A DNA stretch of 52,821 nt, taken from NCBI GenBank assembly GCA_020849275.1, contig JADLGO010000002.1, positions 1 through 52,821 on the forward strand, read 5' to 3'. The DNA comes from Chthonomonadales bacterium. GTDB lineage: Bacteria; Armatimonadota; Chthonomonadetes; Chthonomonadales; CAJBBX01. This document shows, in pieces, positions 1 through 9,466 of the stretch (position 1 is the first letter of the stretch; the number at the start of each line of letters is the position of its first letter). The notes beneath the pieces are model-generated. The model was given only the letters and a program-made list of their open reading frames with translations. It was not told where the DNA came from and made no database searches. The translations under genes and the position numbers were made by a program.

Positions 1-126
1 CCAAGCTTGCCCAAAACCTCCAAACGCCGCTGTTGTCTGACGCTCAATGTGATTGTCCCCATACCCATTAGCATGCGGACAAAGTCCCTGAGCAATAACA
101 CCGGACATATTCCCTGAGCAGTTACA
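1..126 (-). mobile_element. IS21-like element end (partial, outward of window)
   Basis: Two 18-bp repeats of the form GGACA-N3-TCCCTGAGCA lie at 77-94 and 103-120, 26 bp apart, followed by GTTACA ending at 126. Read on the minus strand the end starts TGTAAC-TGCTCAGGGA. Tandem copies of a short repeat just inside the terminus are characteristic of IS21-family ends. No transposase is inside the window. The same motif occurs inverted at 52704-52745. The family assignment is inferred from end architecture only. Confidence 0.5.
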
Positions 127-142
127 TACCTCTGTCCGCCTA

Positions 143-171
143 TTGACAAATTGGCCGGCTCGTCATAGACT
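143..171 (+). promoter_or_regulatory. sigma-70-type promoter for the prepilin gene
   Basis: TTGACA at 143-148, a 17-bp spacer, then TAGACT at 166-171. The -35 is a perfect consensus and the spacing is ideal. It lies 17 bp beyond the IS end and about 130 bp before the prepilin start, so the gene has a promoter of its own outside the insertion sequence. Confidence 0.6.
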
Positions 172-299
172 GCCAGCATGGCTTCAGCAAGCCCGTGATG
201 GCGCGCGCCGGGGCCGAGCGACGATCCACGGCCCGCACGAGCCACAGCGGCCGACACCATCCACTCGCAGGCGTGTTTGTTCCAGAGGAGGGACATTCC

Positions 300-1043
300 A
301 TGCGACGGCCACGTGGTTTCACGCTCATCGAACTGCTCGTCGTGATCGCGATCATTGCCATTCTCGCCGCGATCCTCTTCCCCGTCTTCGCGCAGGCCCG
401 CGAGAAGGCACGACTGACCTCCTGCATCAGCAACATGAAGCAGATCGGCCTGGCCACGCTCATGTATGCGCAGGACTTCGACGAGTTCATGTACCACCTG
501 CGCGGCCGCGGCTTCAATTTCCCCGGCTGCGTGCAGTGCAACGAGGGCAGCGCCGTCTGCAACCCCGCGGGCGAGTGGTACGACCCCGAGATCGCGGCGG
601 ACCCGAGCATGGCGCCCATCAAGATCATCCGGGCCCACTCTCCGTACATTAAGACCAACGACCTGTTCCACTGCCCGTCGAACCCCTACAAACGCGTGCA
701 CAAGTGCCGCAACGACCCGACCTACATGGTTCACGGGGCGGTCGACAACCAGCATGACCCCTACTACATGAGCTACCGCTTCTACAACTCCCGCCTCTGC
801 GGCGAGGTGGCGCCGGTGCGCGTGGACGTGGGCGGCCTAATGGCCAAGGTCGGCTACGGCTGCGGCGACACGCAGTACCTGAAAGAGGTCGGCCCGGCCG
901 AGGTCTCCAACTGGATCGAGGAGCTCCCGTTCCACCGCGATCCAGAGAACTCGCAGTTCGGCCCCATCCAGGCGCGCGTCTGCGTGTTTCGCGACGGCCA
1001 CGCCAAGCTGATGCTGCGCGAGCCCAACCGCTGGTACCCGTAG
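300..1043 (+). CDS. prepilin-type N-terminal cleavage/methylation protein
   Basis: 247-residue pseudopilin-like protein. The N-terminus [15 protein letters not shown] carries the prepilin peptidase site (G then FTLIE, with Glu at mature position 5), followed by a hydrophobic helix and [12 protein letters not shown]. The start was chosen because GAGGAGGGA sits about 9 bases upstream and because the leader needs this Met. The C-terminus has VFRDGHAK, resembling the H-X9-DG type tail of the DUF1559-like family. Several Cys residues in the globular part (CVQC, FHCPSN) may form disulfides outside the cell. The substrate or assembly is unknown; families like this are highly expanded in Armatimonadota and Planctomycetota. 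It is followed closely by an exported glycoside-hydrolase-like gene. Confidence 0.85.
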   Translation: MRRPRGFTLIELLVVIAIIAILAAILFPVFAQAREKARLTSCISNMKQIGLATLMYAQDFDEFMYHLRGRGFNFPGCVQCNEGSAVCNPAGEWYDPEIAADPSMAPIKIIRAHSPYIKTNDLFHCPSNPYKRVHKCRNDPTYMVHGAVDNQHDPYYMSYRFYNSRLCGEVAPVRVDVGGLMAKVGYGCGDTQYLKEVGPAEVSNWIEELPFHRDPENSQFGPIQARVCVFRDGHAKLMLREPNRWYP

Positions 1044-1143
1044 GCTCGTGACGACGCCGGCGGCGCGGTCCTGCGCCCCCCGGCAGCGATGCCGCGCCGC
1101 GGCGAGCCGCCCGCTCGCCGCGGCGCGCGCGAGAAGCCCGAGG

Positions 1144-3561
1144 ATGCTCCTTCCCGTCGGCGCCCTCTGCACGGCCGCGTTCCTCGCCGCCGCCCCGCTG
1201 GCCGCGGCCCCGGCTCGGACCGTCGAACTGACGCGCGCGGTCGTGGTGGTCCACCCGCGCGCCACGCCTCTGGAGCGCCAGGCCTGCCGCCTGCTCGTGG
1301 AGGAAGCGGCGCGGCGCTCGGGCGTGCGGCTCCGCGTGAGCGCGACGCCCCGCGCGGGCGCGCCCGCCATCGCGCTCGGGAGCGCACCCCGACTCCCCTC
1401 CGTCGCCGCCTCGAGGGCCGCGCGCCCGCCGGCCGCCAGCGAGGCCTACGCGCTCCGGGTCCTGCGCGCCTCGTCGCCCGCGCTCGTTGCGGCCATCGGG
1501 CGCGACCAGCGAGGCTGCATGTTCGCCGCGGGCCGCCTCCTGCGCGAGATCCGATGGAGTCGCGGCCGCCTGCGGCTCCCGCTCCTTCGGATCGCGACGG
1601 CTCCCGCCCGACCGGTTCGCGGCCACCAGATCGGCTGGCGCGCCAAATCGAACACCTACGACCGTTGGGGCCTGGCGCACTTCGAGCAGTACGTGCGTGA
1701 CCTGGTGGTGTGGGGCACCAACGCCATCGAGCTGATCCCCAACGACGGCGATACCGACGCGGGGCGCGGCGAGCGCATGACCATCGCGATGGCCGATGTC
1801 GCGGCGTCCTACGGTATGTGCGTCTGGCTCTGGTACCCGCTCGACGACCGTGTGCCGTCGGGCGTGACGGGCGATGGTCTTGAGCCCGGCCGGCCCCCCT
1901 GCCCGTCCCGGGCGGACGGGCGGCGCGCGATCCTGGCATCGCGTCGACGGCTTTTCGGGCGAATGCGTCACCTCGACGCGGTGTTCATCCCGGGCGGCGA
2001 CCCGGCCGGCTGCCCCTGCCCGCTCTGTCGTCCATGGGTCTCGACGCTGCTGCCGCTGGCGGCCGACATCGCGCGCGAGTTGCGCGCGACCCATCCCAAC
2101 GCCGGCCTCTGGCTCTCCAACCAGGGCTTCACGGCGCCGGACAACGCGATCCTCTACCGCGCCCTGAAGGCGCGCCCCACCTGGCTTGCCGGCTTGGTCC
2201 ACGGGCCGTGGGCGGAACAAAGCATCGCGCAGATGCGCCGCGAGACCCCTGAGTCGTACCCGGTTCGCGAGTACCCGGACATCACCCACTGCGTGCGATG
2301 CCAGTACCCCGTGCCGGCCTGGGACCCCGCGTTCGGGCAGACGCTCGGGCGCGAGCCACCGATCTATCGCCCAACGGAGGACGCGCACATCGCTCGCCTG
2401 AACCAGGCCCGCACGTGCGGCGCGATTAGCTACTCCGACGGCGTGAACGACGACCTGAGCAAGGTCGTGTGGTCGGCGATGCTCTGGGACCCGCGCACGC
2501 CGGTTCGCGAGGTGCTGGCAGGCTATTGTCGCTACCACCTGTGGCCGGCCGACACGATGGCCGCCGTCGATGGGATCCTCGGGCTGGAGCGCGACTGGCA
2601 CGGCCCCCTGGCGAGCTCCACAGCCGTGCCCGCGACCTATGCCCGGTGGCGAGCGCTGGAGCGGGCGGCGCCGCTAACGCTGCGCGGCAACTGGCGCTTC
2701 CAGATGGCCCTGCTCCGGGCCTGCTACGACCGTTACGTGCAACGCAAACTCGCCGCCGACCGCCTGGCGCAGGCCAGGGCGCTCCGACAGCTCGCCGGGG
2801 CGCTGCCGCGCGACCCGCTCCGCGCCGCGCGAGACGCCGCCGATTCGCTTGAGCGCTCGATGGAGGCGACGGTTGCGCCCGACCTTCGCGCGCGTATGCT
2901 GGCGCTCGGGCAGGCCCTGTACGACTGCATCGGCATGCAGCTGAGCGTCAAGCGCTGGGGAGCAAGCGGCGCCGAGCGCGGAGCGATCCTCGATGCACTC
3001 GGCACCCCGATGGCCGACCAGCGATGGCTGTCTGAGCGCCTGCGGGCGCTGGCGGCGAGGGGCGACCCGGCCGGCTGCCGCGCGGGCGTGGCACGCCTCT
3101 TGCACTGGGAGGATCCCGGGCCCGGCGGCTGGTACGATGACCTGGGAGACCCGGCGCGCCAGGCGCACCTGGTCCGCTTGGCGCGCTGGGAGGACGACCC
3201 GGGCTACCTGCGCGGCACGCGCTGCGACTGCGCGATGCCCGTCGGGACCGAGCGCCAGTCGTGGCTGACCTACGCCGAAGCGCTCTACGACTCGCCCATC
3301 GTGATGCGTTACCGCGGGCTCGATCCGCGTGCCCGGTACGCGGTGCGCGCGACGTACGCCGGCCGCTACCGGCCAACGATGACGCTCACCGCCGGCGCGC
3401 GCTGGCCGGTCCACGGCCCGGTTGCCACGCAACGGCCGCCCGTCACGACCGAGTGGCCCGTGCCGCGTGGATCCTATCACGATGGCACGCTCACGCTCAC
3501 CTGGCGGCGCGTGAGCGGGCGCGGCGCGCAGGTGAGCGAGGTGTGGCTGCTGCGCCGCTGA
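1144..3561 (+). CDS. exported glycoside-hydrolase-like protein
   Basis: About 805 residues. The ATG at 1144 is preferred over the GTG at 1048 because it begins a plain signal peptide (MLLPVGALCTAAFLAAAPLAAAPA). Residues after the signal resemble the alpha/beta N-domain found before GH20/GH67/GH84 barrels (VVVVHPRATPLERQACRLL, then AIALG). The centre looks like a TIM-barrel: RGHQIGWRAKSNTYDRWG, a WGTNAIELIPND strand, IPGGDPAGCPCPLCRPW, and Trp-rich segments. The exact family and substrate cannot be fixed from reading alone. The next gene is a DHDPS-fold aldolase, so a role in taking apart a sugar acid or amino-sugar polymer is a reasonable guess. The C-terminal part (from about residue 690) looks like a beta-rich accessory domain. 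Confidence 0.55.
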   Translation: MLLPVGALCTAAFLAAAPLAAAPARTVELTRAVVVVHPRATPLERQACRLLVEEAARRSGVRLRVSATPRAGAPAIALGSAPRLPSVAASRAARPPAASEAYALRVLRASSPALVAAIGRDQRGCMFAAGRLLREIRWSRGRLRLPLLRIATAPARPVRGHQIGWRAKSNTYDRWGLAHFEQYVRDLVVWGTNAIELIPNDGDTDAGRGERMTIAMADVAASYGMCVWLWYPLDDRVPSGVTGDGLEPGRPPCPSRADGRRAILASRRRLFGRMRHLDAVFIPGGDPAGCPCPLCRPWVSTLLPLAADIARELRATHPNAGLWLSNQGFTAPDNAILYRALKARPTWLAGLVHGPWAEQSIAQMRRETPESYPVREYPDITHCVRCQYPVPAWDPAFGQTLGREPPIYRPTEDAHIARLNQARTCGAISYSDGVNDDLSKVVWSAMLWDPRTPVREVLAGYCRYHLWPADTMAAVDGILGLERDWHGPLASSTAVPATYARWRALERAAPLTLRGNWRFQMALLRACYDRYVQRKLAADRLAQARALRQLAGALPRDPLRAARDAADSLERSMEATVAPDLRARMLALGQALYDCIGMQLSVKRWGASGAERGAILDALGTPMADQRWLSERLRALAARGDPAGCRAGVARLLHWEDPGPGGWYDDLGDPARQAHLVRLARWEDDPGYLRGTRCDCAMPVGTERQSWLTYAEALYDSPIVMRYRGLDPRARYAVRATYAGRYRPTMTLTAGARWPVHGPVATQRPPVTTEWPVPRGSYHDGTLTLTWRRVSGRGAQVSEVWLLRR

Positions 3562-3598
3562 GCGTGCGACAGACGAGGGAGCGCGGAGGGAGAAGAGC

Positions 3599-4483
3599 AT
3601 GGGGGCACTTCGGGGCGTTCTGACCGCGATGGTGACGCCGTTCGACGAGGCCGGCGAGCTAACGTTCGACGCGTTGCCGCCGTTCCTGGAGTTCCAGCGC
3701 CGGCACGGCATCGACGGGGTCGTGGTGGCCGGCACCAACGGCGAAGGTGTCTCGCTCGCCGCCAACGAGCGCATGCGGCTGCTTGAGGCCGTGATGGCTC
3801 AGCGCGGGAGCATGTCGGTCATCGCCGGCACGGGAGCCTGCGCCGTCACCGACGCGGTCGCCCTCACGCGCCACGCGTGCGCGTGCGGAGCCGACGCCGT
3901 GCTGGTGCTACCCCCCTTCTTCGTCCGCGCGCCGACGGCCGAGGGGCTGGCGGCCTACTTCGGCGCCGTGTTGGACGCGGCCCGCGTGCCGGTGCTCCTC
4001 TACCACATCCCGCAGTTCACGGCCGTCGAGATCACGCCCGCCCTGGTCGAGTTGCTGGCGGGCCATCCGCGCCTGGCAGGCATCAAGGACAGCGAGGGCG
4101 ACTGGGAGACGACGCAGGCGTGGATCGCGCGCGACGGGTTCGTCACCTTCGCCGGCAGCGACCCTCTGCTGAGCCGCGCGCTGGCCGCCGGCGCCGTCGG
4201 CGGCATCTCGGGCACCGCCAACGCGTTCCCAGAGCTCGTCTCGGCCGTCTACAGAGCGCACTCGGACGGGCAGGACACCGCCCCATCGCAGCGGCGACTG
4301 GACGCGGCGATCGAGTTGCTCGCCGGCTTCCCGCCGTTCGCCGTGAACAAGTCGGTGCTGGCCCTGCGCCGGCTACCGCACATGTGCGTGAGGCCCCCGC
4401 TCGTGCCCCTCACCACGGATCAGGAGCAGCAGCTCGCGGCGGCCTTACGCCGAGCGGACCTGCTGCCGGACGACGCCGGCTAG
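3599..4483 (+). CDS. dihydrodipicolinate synthase family aldolase
   Basis: 294 residues, the normal length for the DapA/NanA class I aldolase family. GTNGEG at 45-50 is the pyruvate carboxylate-binding motif, Tyr135 lies in LLYHIPQ, and Lys163 in GIKDSEGD is the Schiff-base lysine. GGAGGGA stands 7 bases before the ATG. The family includes DapA, N-acetylneuraminate lyase and 2-keto-3-deoxy sugar-acid aldolases. The neighbourhood has no lysine-pathway genes but has a glycoside-hydrolase-like gene directly upstream, so a sugar-acid aldolase is more likely than true DapA. Its stop codon overlaps the convergent lipoprotein gene by 4 bases. Confidence 0.85.
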   Translation: MGALRGVLTAMVTPFDEAGELTFDALPPFLEFQRRHGIDGVVVAGTNGEGVSLAANERMRLLEAVMAQRGSMSVIAGTGACAVTDAVALTRHACACGADAVLVLPPFFVRAPTAEGLAAYFGAVLDAARVPVLLYHIPQFTAVEITPALVELLAGHPRLAGIKDSEGDWETTQAWIARDGFVTFAGSDPLLSRALAAGAVGGISGTANAFPELVSAVYRAHSDGQDTAPSQRRLDAAIELLAGFPPFAVNKSVLALRRLPHMCVRPPLVPLTTDQEQQLAAALRRADLLPDDAG

Positions 4484-5214
4484 GGCTTGTCGAGCCCCAG
4501 TTCCGCCGCCAGGTCGTCGACTCTCATCGCCGCAAGGTGGAACGCGGTCAACCGATCGTAGGTCGCGGAGGTGCCCCTGCCGCCAGTCATGTGTGGCAGG
4601 GCCTCGGAGCCACCACCGCCGAGTTCCGGCATCCGATCGAGGTCGCCCAGGCCGGGCGGCGCCAGAGGCGCTGAGCCGAGCCCCTCGGTTGGGTCCGCGC
4701 CGTCCAGCTTCGGATCCGCGGTCCCGGTGGGCGCCTCGCCGCGTTCGCGCTGGTGCGCGTCGAGCCCCTGCTCCAGCAGGTCGAGCGCCTCCTCGATGAG
4801 GTCGCGTGCGCGATCGGGGCGCGTCCGTCTGGACCGGTCACGAAGGCGGCCGATCCAGAGCCCAAGGTCGGACTTGACCAGGCCCTTGCTCGCGTCTGAG
4901 GTCATCCCGCGCAGCTTCCAGTAGAGGTCCTGCTTGGCCCGCAGGTCGGCGGGCGGCCGGGCGAGCGGCGAGGCGACGTTGCCGGCAATGCTCCCCATCG
5001 GCTCGCCGCCGGTCAACTCGGAGACCATGCCGGGCGCGCGCCCGCCACGGTCTGGGAAGACCAGGCTCTCGCCGGTCGGCAGCGGCTCCCCGCGTCCGGC
5101 CGGGGGCGGGATGGGCGACACGGCTTGGCCCTTGTAACGATCCACTCTGCCGCAGCCGGCGAGGGCAAGCGCGCAGGCGAGAGCCCCGACGACGCCCCAT
5201 CCCGTGTGCCGCAT
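4480..5214 (-). CDS. predicted lipoprotein of unknown function
   Basis: 244 residues. The N-terminus MRHTGWGVVGALACALALAGC is a lipoprotein signal with a LAGC lipobox, so the mature protein is probably anchored to a membrane by its Cys. AGGAG lies 6 bases before this ATG, which decides the start. The rest is low-complexity and Pro/Gly-rich, with a helical segment near the middle (LRAKQDLYWKLRGM through DLIEEALDLLEQGLDAHQ). No catalytic motif or known domain was recognised. It is convergent with the aldolase gene and divergent from purL. Confidence 0.7.
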   Translation of the reverse strand: MRHTGWGVVGALACALALAGCGRVDRYKGQAVSPIPPPAGRGEPLPTGESLVFPDRGGRAPGMVSELTGGEPMGSIAGNVASPLARPPADLRAKQDLYWKLRGMTSDASKGLVKSDLGLWIGRLRDRSRRTRPDRARDLIEEALDLLEQGLDAHQRERGEAPTGTADPKLDGADPTEGLGSAPLAPPGLGDLDRMPELGGGGSEALPHMTGGRGTSATYDRLTAFHLAAMRVDDLAAELGLDKP

Positions 5215-5380
5215 ACCGCTCCTGCTTCCTGGCCCCGCCGCCATGGTCGCTCCATGAGTCCGCGCGCTCGCAGTGGCCTCCGAGCCAACAACAGCTTAGC
5301 ACATCCCCGCGGGCCCTACCAGGACGCGCGGCACCGGACCCCCGCACGGTCCGTCGCCTGCGCGTACGAGGGATGCGCGC

Positions 5381-5410
5381 TTGATTGTCGGTACGCCAAT
5401 CGGATATACT
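5381..5410 (+). promoter_or_regulatory. promoter of the purine cluster
   Basis: TTGATT at 5381-5386, an 18-bp spacer and TATACT at 5405-5410, which predicts transcription starting near 5417, about 80 bases before the purL GTG. It is one of the few AT-rich patches in this GC-rich stretch. Confidence 0.6.
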
Positions 5411-5414
5411 GAGG

Positions 5415-5470
5415 TGCAGGGGAGAGACCCTGCAGCCGCGGCGCGCAAGGACGCTCTCCCTTTCGGCGTC
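5415..5470 (+). promoter_or_regulatory. structured purL leader with alternative pairings
   Basis: The untranslated leader can form a perfect 7-bp hairpin (TGCAGGG 5415-5421 with CCCTGCA 5428-5434, loop GAGAGA). The loop and 3' part of its first arm (GGGAGAG, 5420-5426) can instead pair with CTCTCCC at 5454-5460. A third helix GACGC/GCGTC (5450-5454 with 5466-5470) competes with the second pairing. Mutually exclusive helices ahead of a biosynthetic operon suggest cis-regulation. No known purine-linked riboswitch consensus was recognised, so this is a candidate only. Confidence 0.35.
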
Positions 5471-5497
5471 GGCCGGCGACCGCGCAGGAGGGGCCCG

Positions 5498-7744
5498 GTG
5501 ACATCCCCGGATGTCTATCGCGAGATGGGGCTGAACGACCTCGAGTACCAGCGGGTCGAAGCCATCCTGGGGCGAGAGCCGAGCACGACCGAGCTCGGAA
5601 TGTTCGCCGTCATGTGGTCCGAGCACTGCGGATACAAGTACTCGCGGCCGATCCTCTCCCTCTTCAGAACCTACCGCGAAGCGCAGGAGAAGGGCACCCT
5701 CGAGAACGCCGGTGTGGTTCCGCTCGACGAGCGGCTGGGCATCGTGTTCAAGATGGAGAGCCACAATCACCCCTCGGCGGTCGAGCCATTCCAGGGCGCC
5801 GCTACCGGCGTCGGCGGCATTCTGCGCGATATCTTCACCATGGGCGCGCGCCCGATCGCCAACATCAACAGCCTGCGCTTCGGCCCCATCGAGGGCCGTT
5901 CGCGCGAGGCCGTCCGCAACCGCTACCTCCTGGAGGGTGTGGTCGAGGGAATCGCCCACTACGGCAACTGCGTTGGGGTGCCGACGGTGGCCGGCGAGGT
6001 GGCGTTCAACACCTGCTACAGCGGCAATCCGCTCGTCAATGCGATGGCGGTGGGAGTGGTGGAGTTGGACGCCGTCGCGCTCGCGCGCGCCGAGGGCCCG
6101 GGCAACCCGGTCCTCTACGTCGGCTCGGCCACGGGCCGCGACGGCATCCACGGCGCCACGTTCGCCTCGGTCGAGCTCGGCCCCGACTCGGAAAGCCGGC
6201 GGCCCAACGTGCAGATGGGCGATCCCTTCATGGAGAAGCTGCTCATCGAGGCCACGCTCGAGGCGCTCGCGAGCGGCAACATCGTCGGCATACAGGACAT
6301 GGGCGCCGCCGGGCTGACATGCTCCACTTGCGAGACGGCCGCCAAGGCCGGCACGGGCATGGAGATCGACGTCCTGAAGGTGCCGCGGCGCGACAAGGGC
6401 ATGACCGCCTACGAAGTCATGCTCTCCGAGTCCCAGGAGCGGATGCTCGCGATCTGCCGCCGGGGCGCCGAGGAACAGGTCGCCGCCATCTTCCGCAAGT
6501 GGGGCCTCAACGCCGTGGTGATCGGCCGCGTGACCGACGACGGCCTGGTGCGCGTGATGGAGGGCGAGACCGTCGCGGCCGAGGTGCCCGCGCGAGCGCT
6601 CACCGACGAATGCCCGACCTATCACCTCGAGGCGGAGGAGCCGCCCTACGTAGCCAGGGCTCACGCCTACGACCCCCTTCAAGCGCCCGAACCACCCAGC
6701 TATGGCGCCGCCCTGCGCGAGCTCCTGTCCGCGCCCACCATCGCCTCCAAGAGGTGGGTGACCGAACAGTACGACTCGATGGTGCAGACGCTGACCGTGA
6801 TGGGCCCCGCTCAGGGCGACGCGGCGGTCCTGCGCGTGCGGGGGACCGGCAAGGGCATTGCCGTTAAGGCGGACGGAAACGGGCGCTACTGCGTGCTGGA
6901 TCCCTACGTTGGCGGTCAGATCGCCGTGGCGGAGGCCGCCCGCAACCTCGCGTGCGTTGGCGCTCGCGCCGTGGCAGTGACGGATTGCCTGAACTTTGGC
7001 AACCCGGAGAAGCCGGCCATCTTCTGGCAATTCCGCCGCGCCGTCGAGGGGATCGCCGCCGCGGCGGAGGCGTTGGGCACACCGGTGGTCTCCGGCAACG
7101 TCTCCTTCTACAACGAGACGCCCGAGGGCGCCGTCTTCCCAACACCGGTGATCGGAATGCTTGGCATCCTGGATGACGTGAACCGCCGCTGCACGCTGGC
7201 GTTCCGCGACGAGGGGGACAGCCTGGTGCTCCTGCGCGCGGACGACGATCCGACCGGCGGCCTCGGCGGCAGCGAGTATCTGGCGCGCGTCCACAAGGTG
7301 GAGGCCGGGCGCCCGCCGGCCATCGACCTCGCGGCGGAGAAACGGCTGCACGAGTGCGTGCGCGAGGCGGTCGCGCGCGGCCTGCTCGTCTCGGCGCACG
7401 ACTGCTCCGACGGCGGGCTCGCCGTGTGTCTGGCGGAGTGCTGCATCCCCGAAGGGCTGGGCGCCGCGGTGCTTCTGCGCTATGACGACTTCGGCACCCT
7501 CCCGCCCGCAGCCATGCTCTTCGGCGAAGCGCAGTCGCGGGTGCTCGTGTCGGTGCGCACCGAGAAGCAGGTCCGCCAACTCGAGAAGCTGGCGGAGGAG
7601 TGCGGCGTTCGCTCGCTCTGGATCGGCACGGTGGGCGGCGATCGGCTGCGCATCACGGCGGAGGGCGAGGACCTGGTGAGCGAGGCGGTGGCGGATCTGG
7701 CCGAGGCGCACGCCTCCGCCATTCCGCGCGCGATGGGCCGGTAG
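5498..7744 (+). CDS. purL: phosphoribosylformylglycinamidine synthase II
   Basis: 748 residues, the small PurL type, which works with separate PurQ and PurS. It converts FGAR, glutamine-derived ammonia and ATP to FGAM in purine synthesis. Conserved blocks include SEHCGYKYSRP, the ESHNHPSAVEPFQGAATG nucleotide-binding segment, DMGAAGLTCST, the second-half VSGNVSFYNE and the SAHDCSDGGLAV motif. The GTG start at 5498 is chosen because AGGAGGGG lies just upstream and the family N-terminus (YREMGLNDLEYQRVEAILGR) follows; an upstream ATG at 5381 in the same frame would overlap the promoter. It heads the cluster purL-purF-unknown-purM. purQ and purS are not in the window. Confidence 0.95.
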   Translation: MTSPDVYREMGLNDLEYQRVEAILGREPSTTELGMFAVMWSEHCGYKYSRPILSLFRTYREAQEKGTLENAGVVPLDERLGIVFKMESHNHPSAVEPFQGAATGVGGILRDIFTMGARPIANINSLRFGPIEGRSREAVRNRYLLEGVVEGIAHYGNCVGVPTVAGEVAFNTCYSGNPLVNAMAVGVVELDAVALARAEGPGNPVLYVGSATGRDGIHGATFASVELGPDSESRRPNVQMGDPFMEKLLIEATLEALASGNIVGIQDMGAAGLTCSTCETAAKAGTGMEIDVLKVPRRDKGMTAYEVMLSESQERMLAICRRGAEEQVAAIFRKWGLNAVVIGRVTDDGLVRVMEGETVAAEVPARALTDECPTYHLEAEEPPYVARAHAYDPLQAPEPPSYGAALRELLSAPTIASKRWVTEQYDSMVQTLTVMGPAQGDAAVLRVRGTGKGIAVKADGNGRYCVLDPYVGGQIAVAEAARNLACVGARAVAVTDCLNFGNPEKPAIFWQFRRAVEGIAAAAEALGTPVVSGNVSFYNETPEGAVFPTPVIGMLGILDDVNRRCTLAFRDEGDSLVLLRADDDPTGGLGGSEYLARVHKVEAGRPPAIDLAAEKRLHECVREAVARGLLVSAHDCSDGGLAVCLAECCIPEGLGAAVLLRYDDFGTLPPAAMLFGEAQSRVLVSVRTEKQVRQLEKLAEECGVRSLWIGTVGGDRLRITAEGEDLVSEAVADLAEAHASAIPRAMGR

Positions 7745-7813
7745 GCGCACCGACGAGATCGGCGCGCCGCGCGGGGCGAGGGCATCGGACGACGGGCGCG
7801 AGGTCGTAGGGCG

Positions 7814-9358
7814 ATGGCACACACACGGTCGGGAGCGCGGACTGCGCCAGTCGGGCCAGGCGAGGGGCCGCGCGAGGAGTGCGGCGTCTTCGGCGTCTAC
7901 GGGCGCGGCGAGGATGTGGCCCGAATCACCTACTTCGGCCTCTTCGCCCTCCAGCATCGCGGGCAGGAGAGCGCTGGCATCGCCGTGGCGAACGGCCGGG
8001 AGTTGCGTGTCCACAAGGAAATGGGGTTGGTGACCCAGGTGTTCGACGAGCAGGTACTCGAGCGCCTCCGCGACGCCCACATCGCCATCGGCCACACCCG
8101 CTACTCCACCACCGGATCGAGCGTGGTGTGCAATGCACAGCCGCTCTGCTCCACCACCGCGGTAGGCCAGATCGCCGTGGCGCACAACGGCAACCTGGTC
8201 AACACCGAATCGCTGCGCACCGACCTTCAGAAGCGCGGCATCGCCTTCGACACCACGAACGACAGCGAGGTGATCGCGCAGCTCCTTGCGCATCTCTGCA
8301 CCGACGACATCGAAGCGGCGATCCGTGAGGCGATGGCGCGCATCAGGGGCGCCTACTCGCTGGTCATCCTCACGCCGGACAGGCTCATCGGCGTGCGCGA
8401 CCCCCACGGCGTGCGGCCGCTCTGTATTGGCAGGCTGAACGGCAGTCACCACGTGCTCGCTTCGGAGACGTGCGCGCTCAACGTCGTCGGCGCGCAGTTC
8501 GTCCGCGAGGTCGAGCCCGGTGAGGTGGTGATCGTCGACGACGATGGTCTGCGCGAGCTCGAGGGCTCGCCGAGGATTCGCGACGCCACCTGCCTGTTCG
8601 AGTTCATCTACTTCGCTCGGCCGGACAGCCAGATGTACGGCCGGACCCTGCATGCCGCGCGGCGGCGGATGGGCCACGAGTTGGCCCGCGAGCATCCCTG
8701 CCCCGACGCCCACATCGTGATCCCTATCCCCGACTCCGCCATTCCGGCGGCCCTCGGCTTCGCGGAGGCATCCCGCATCCCCTACGGCGAAGGAGTGGTC
8801 AAGAACCGCTACATCCAGCGCACCTTCATCCAGCCCGACCAGCGCATGCGCGACCTGGGCGCGCTCATGAAGTACACGCCGCTACGCGAGGCGCTGGCGG
8901 GCAAGCGCGTCGTGATGGTAGACGACTCGATCGTGCGGGGCACGACAACGGGCAAGCTCGTGCGCATGCTGTTTGAGGCGGGCGCGCTCGAGGTTCATGT
9001 GCGCATCAGCGCGCCCCCCGTCAGGCACCCGTGCTACTACGGCATCGACATGGCGAACGAGAGCGAGTTGATCGCCGCGCGCTGCACGGTGGAGGAGACC
9101 CGTCAACGCATCGGCGCGACCACGCTCGGCTACCTCTCGCTGGAGGGCGTCGTGCGAGCCGTGGGCCTCCCCAAGTCGAAGTTCTGTCGCGCGTGCTTCG
9201 ACGGGCAGTACCCGATCCGCGTGCCGCACGCCGTCCGGATAAGCAAGCTCATGCTGGAGACGCCGAAGGCGCGCGAGGACGCCGACGGCCCGGCCGCCGG
9301 GAACGGCGCGTCGTGCGCGGCTCTGCCCGATACCGAGGGGGCCCTCGAGCCCTCCTGA
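7814..9358 (+). CDS. purF: amidophosphoribosyltransferase
   Basis: 514 residues. It catalyses the committed step of purine synthesis, making phosphoribosylamine from PRPP and glutamine. The N-terminal Ntn glutaminase has its Cys nucleophile in EECGVFG (Cys23), implying removal of a 22-residue propeptide, as in Bacillus-type PurF. The PRPP loop is VVMVDDSIVRGTT. A late CRAC motif and other Cys residues fit the 4Fe-4S form of the enzyme. It starts 69 bases after purL. The ribosome-binding site is weak (TAGGGCG), so the start is less certain than the frame. Confidence 0.95.
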   Translation: MAHTRSGARTAPVGPGEGPREECGVFGVYGRGEDVARITYFGLFALQHRGQESAGIAVANGRELRVHKEMGLVTQVFDEQVLERLRDAHIAIGHTRYSTTGSSVVCNAQPLCSTTAVGQIAVAHNGNLVNTESLRTDLQKRGIAFDTTNDSEVIAQLLAHLCTDDIEAAIREAMARIRGAYSLVILTPDRLIGVRDPHGVRPLCIGRLNGSHHVLASETCALNVVGAQFVREVEPGEVVIVDDDGLRELEGSPRIRDATCLFEFIYFARPDSQMYGRTLHAARRRMGHELAREHPCPDAHIVIPIPDSAIPAALGFAEASRIPYGEGVVKNRYIQRTFIQPDQRMRDLGALMKYTPLREALAGKRVVMVDDSIVRGTTTGKLVRMLFEAGALEVHVRISAPPVRHPCYYGIDMANESELIAARCTVEETRQRIGATTLGYLSLEGVVRAVGLPKSKFCRACFDGQYPIRVPHAVRISKLMLETPKAREDADGPAAGNGASCAALPDTEGALEPS

Positions 9359-9466
9359 GCGCGCGGTCGGTGGCCGCATTCGGGGAAACCGCCGCAACCG
9401 CGGTGTCGTATGTTGGTTGGGTCGGGCGTGGGCGCGCCCGCCGACTACACCGGGGAGGTCGCGGGC

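Noticed and set aside
649-2601. 650-codon minus-strand frame opposite the glycoside-hydrolase-like gene
   Set aside because: Plus strand has a signal peptide and barrel-like sequence; the minus reading is compositionally biased.
5415-5500. ZTP or purine riboswitch in the purL leader
   Set aside because: Neither the ZTP motif nor the purine-riboswitch core was found; kept only as an unclassified structured leader.
4838-8713. Very long open frame (1,291 codons) on the minus strand opposite purL and purF
   Set aside because: It is the antisense shadow of well-conserved purine genes in GC-rich DNA; its translation has no recognisable domain and low-complexity composition.
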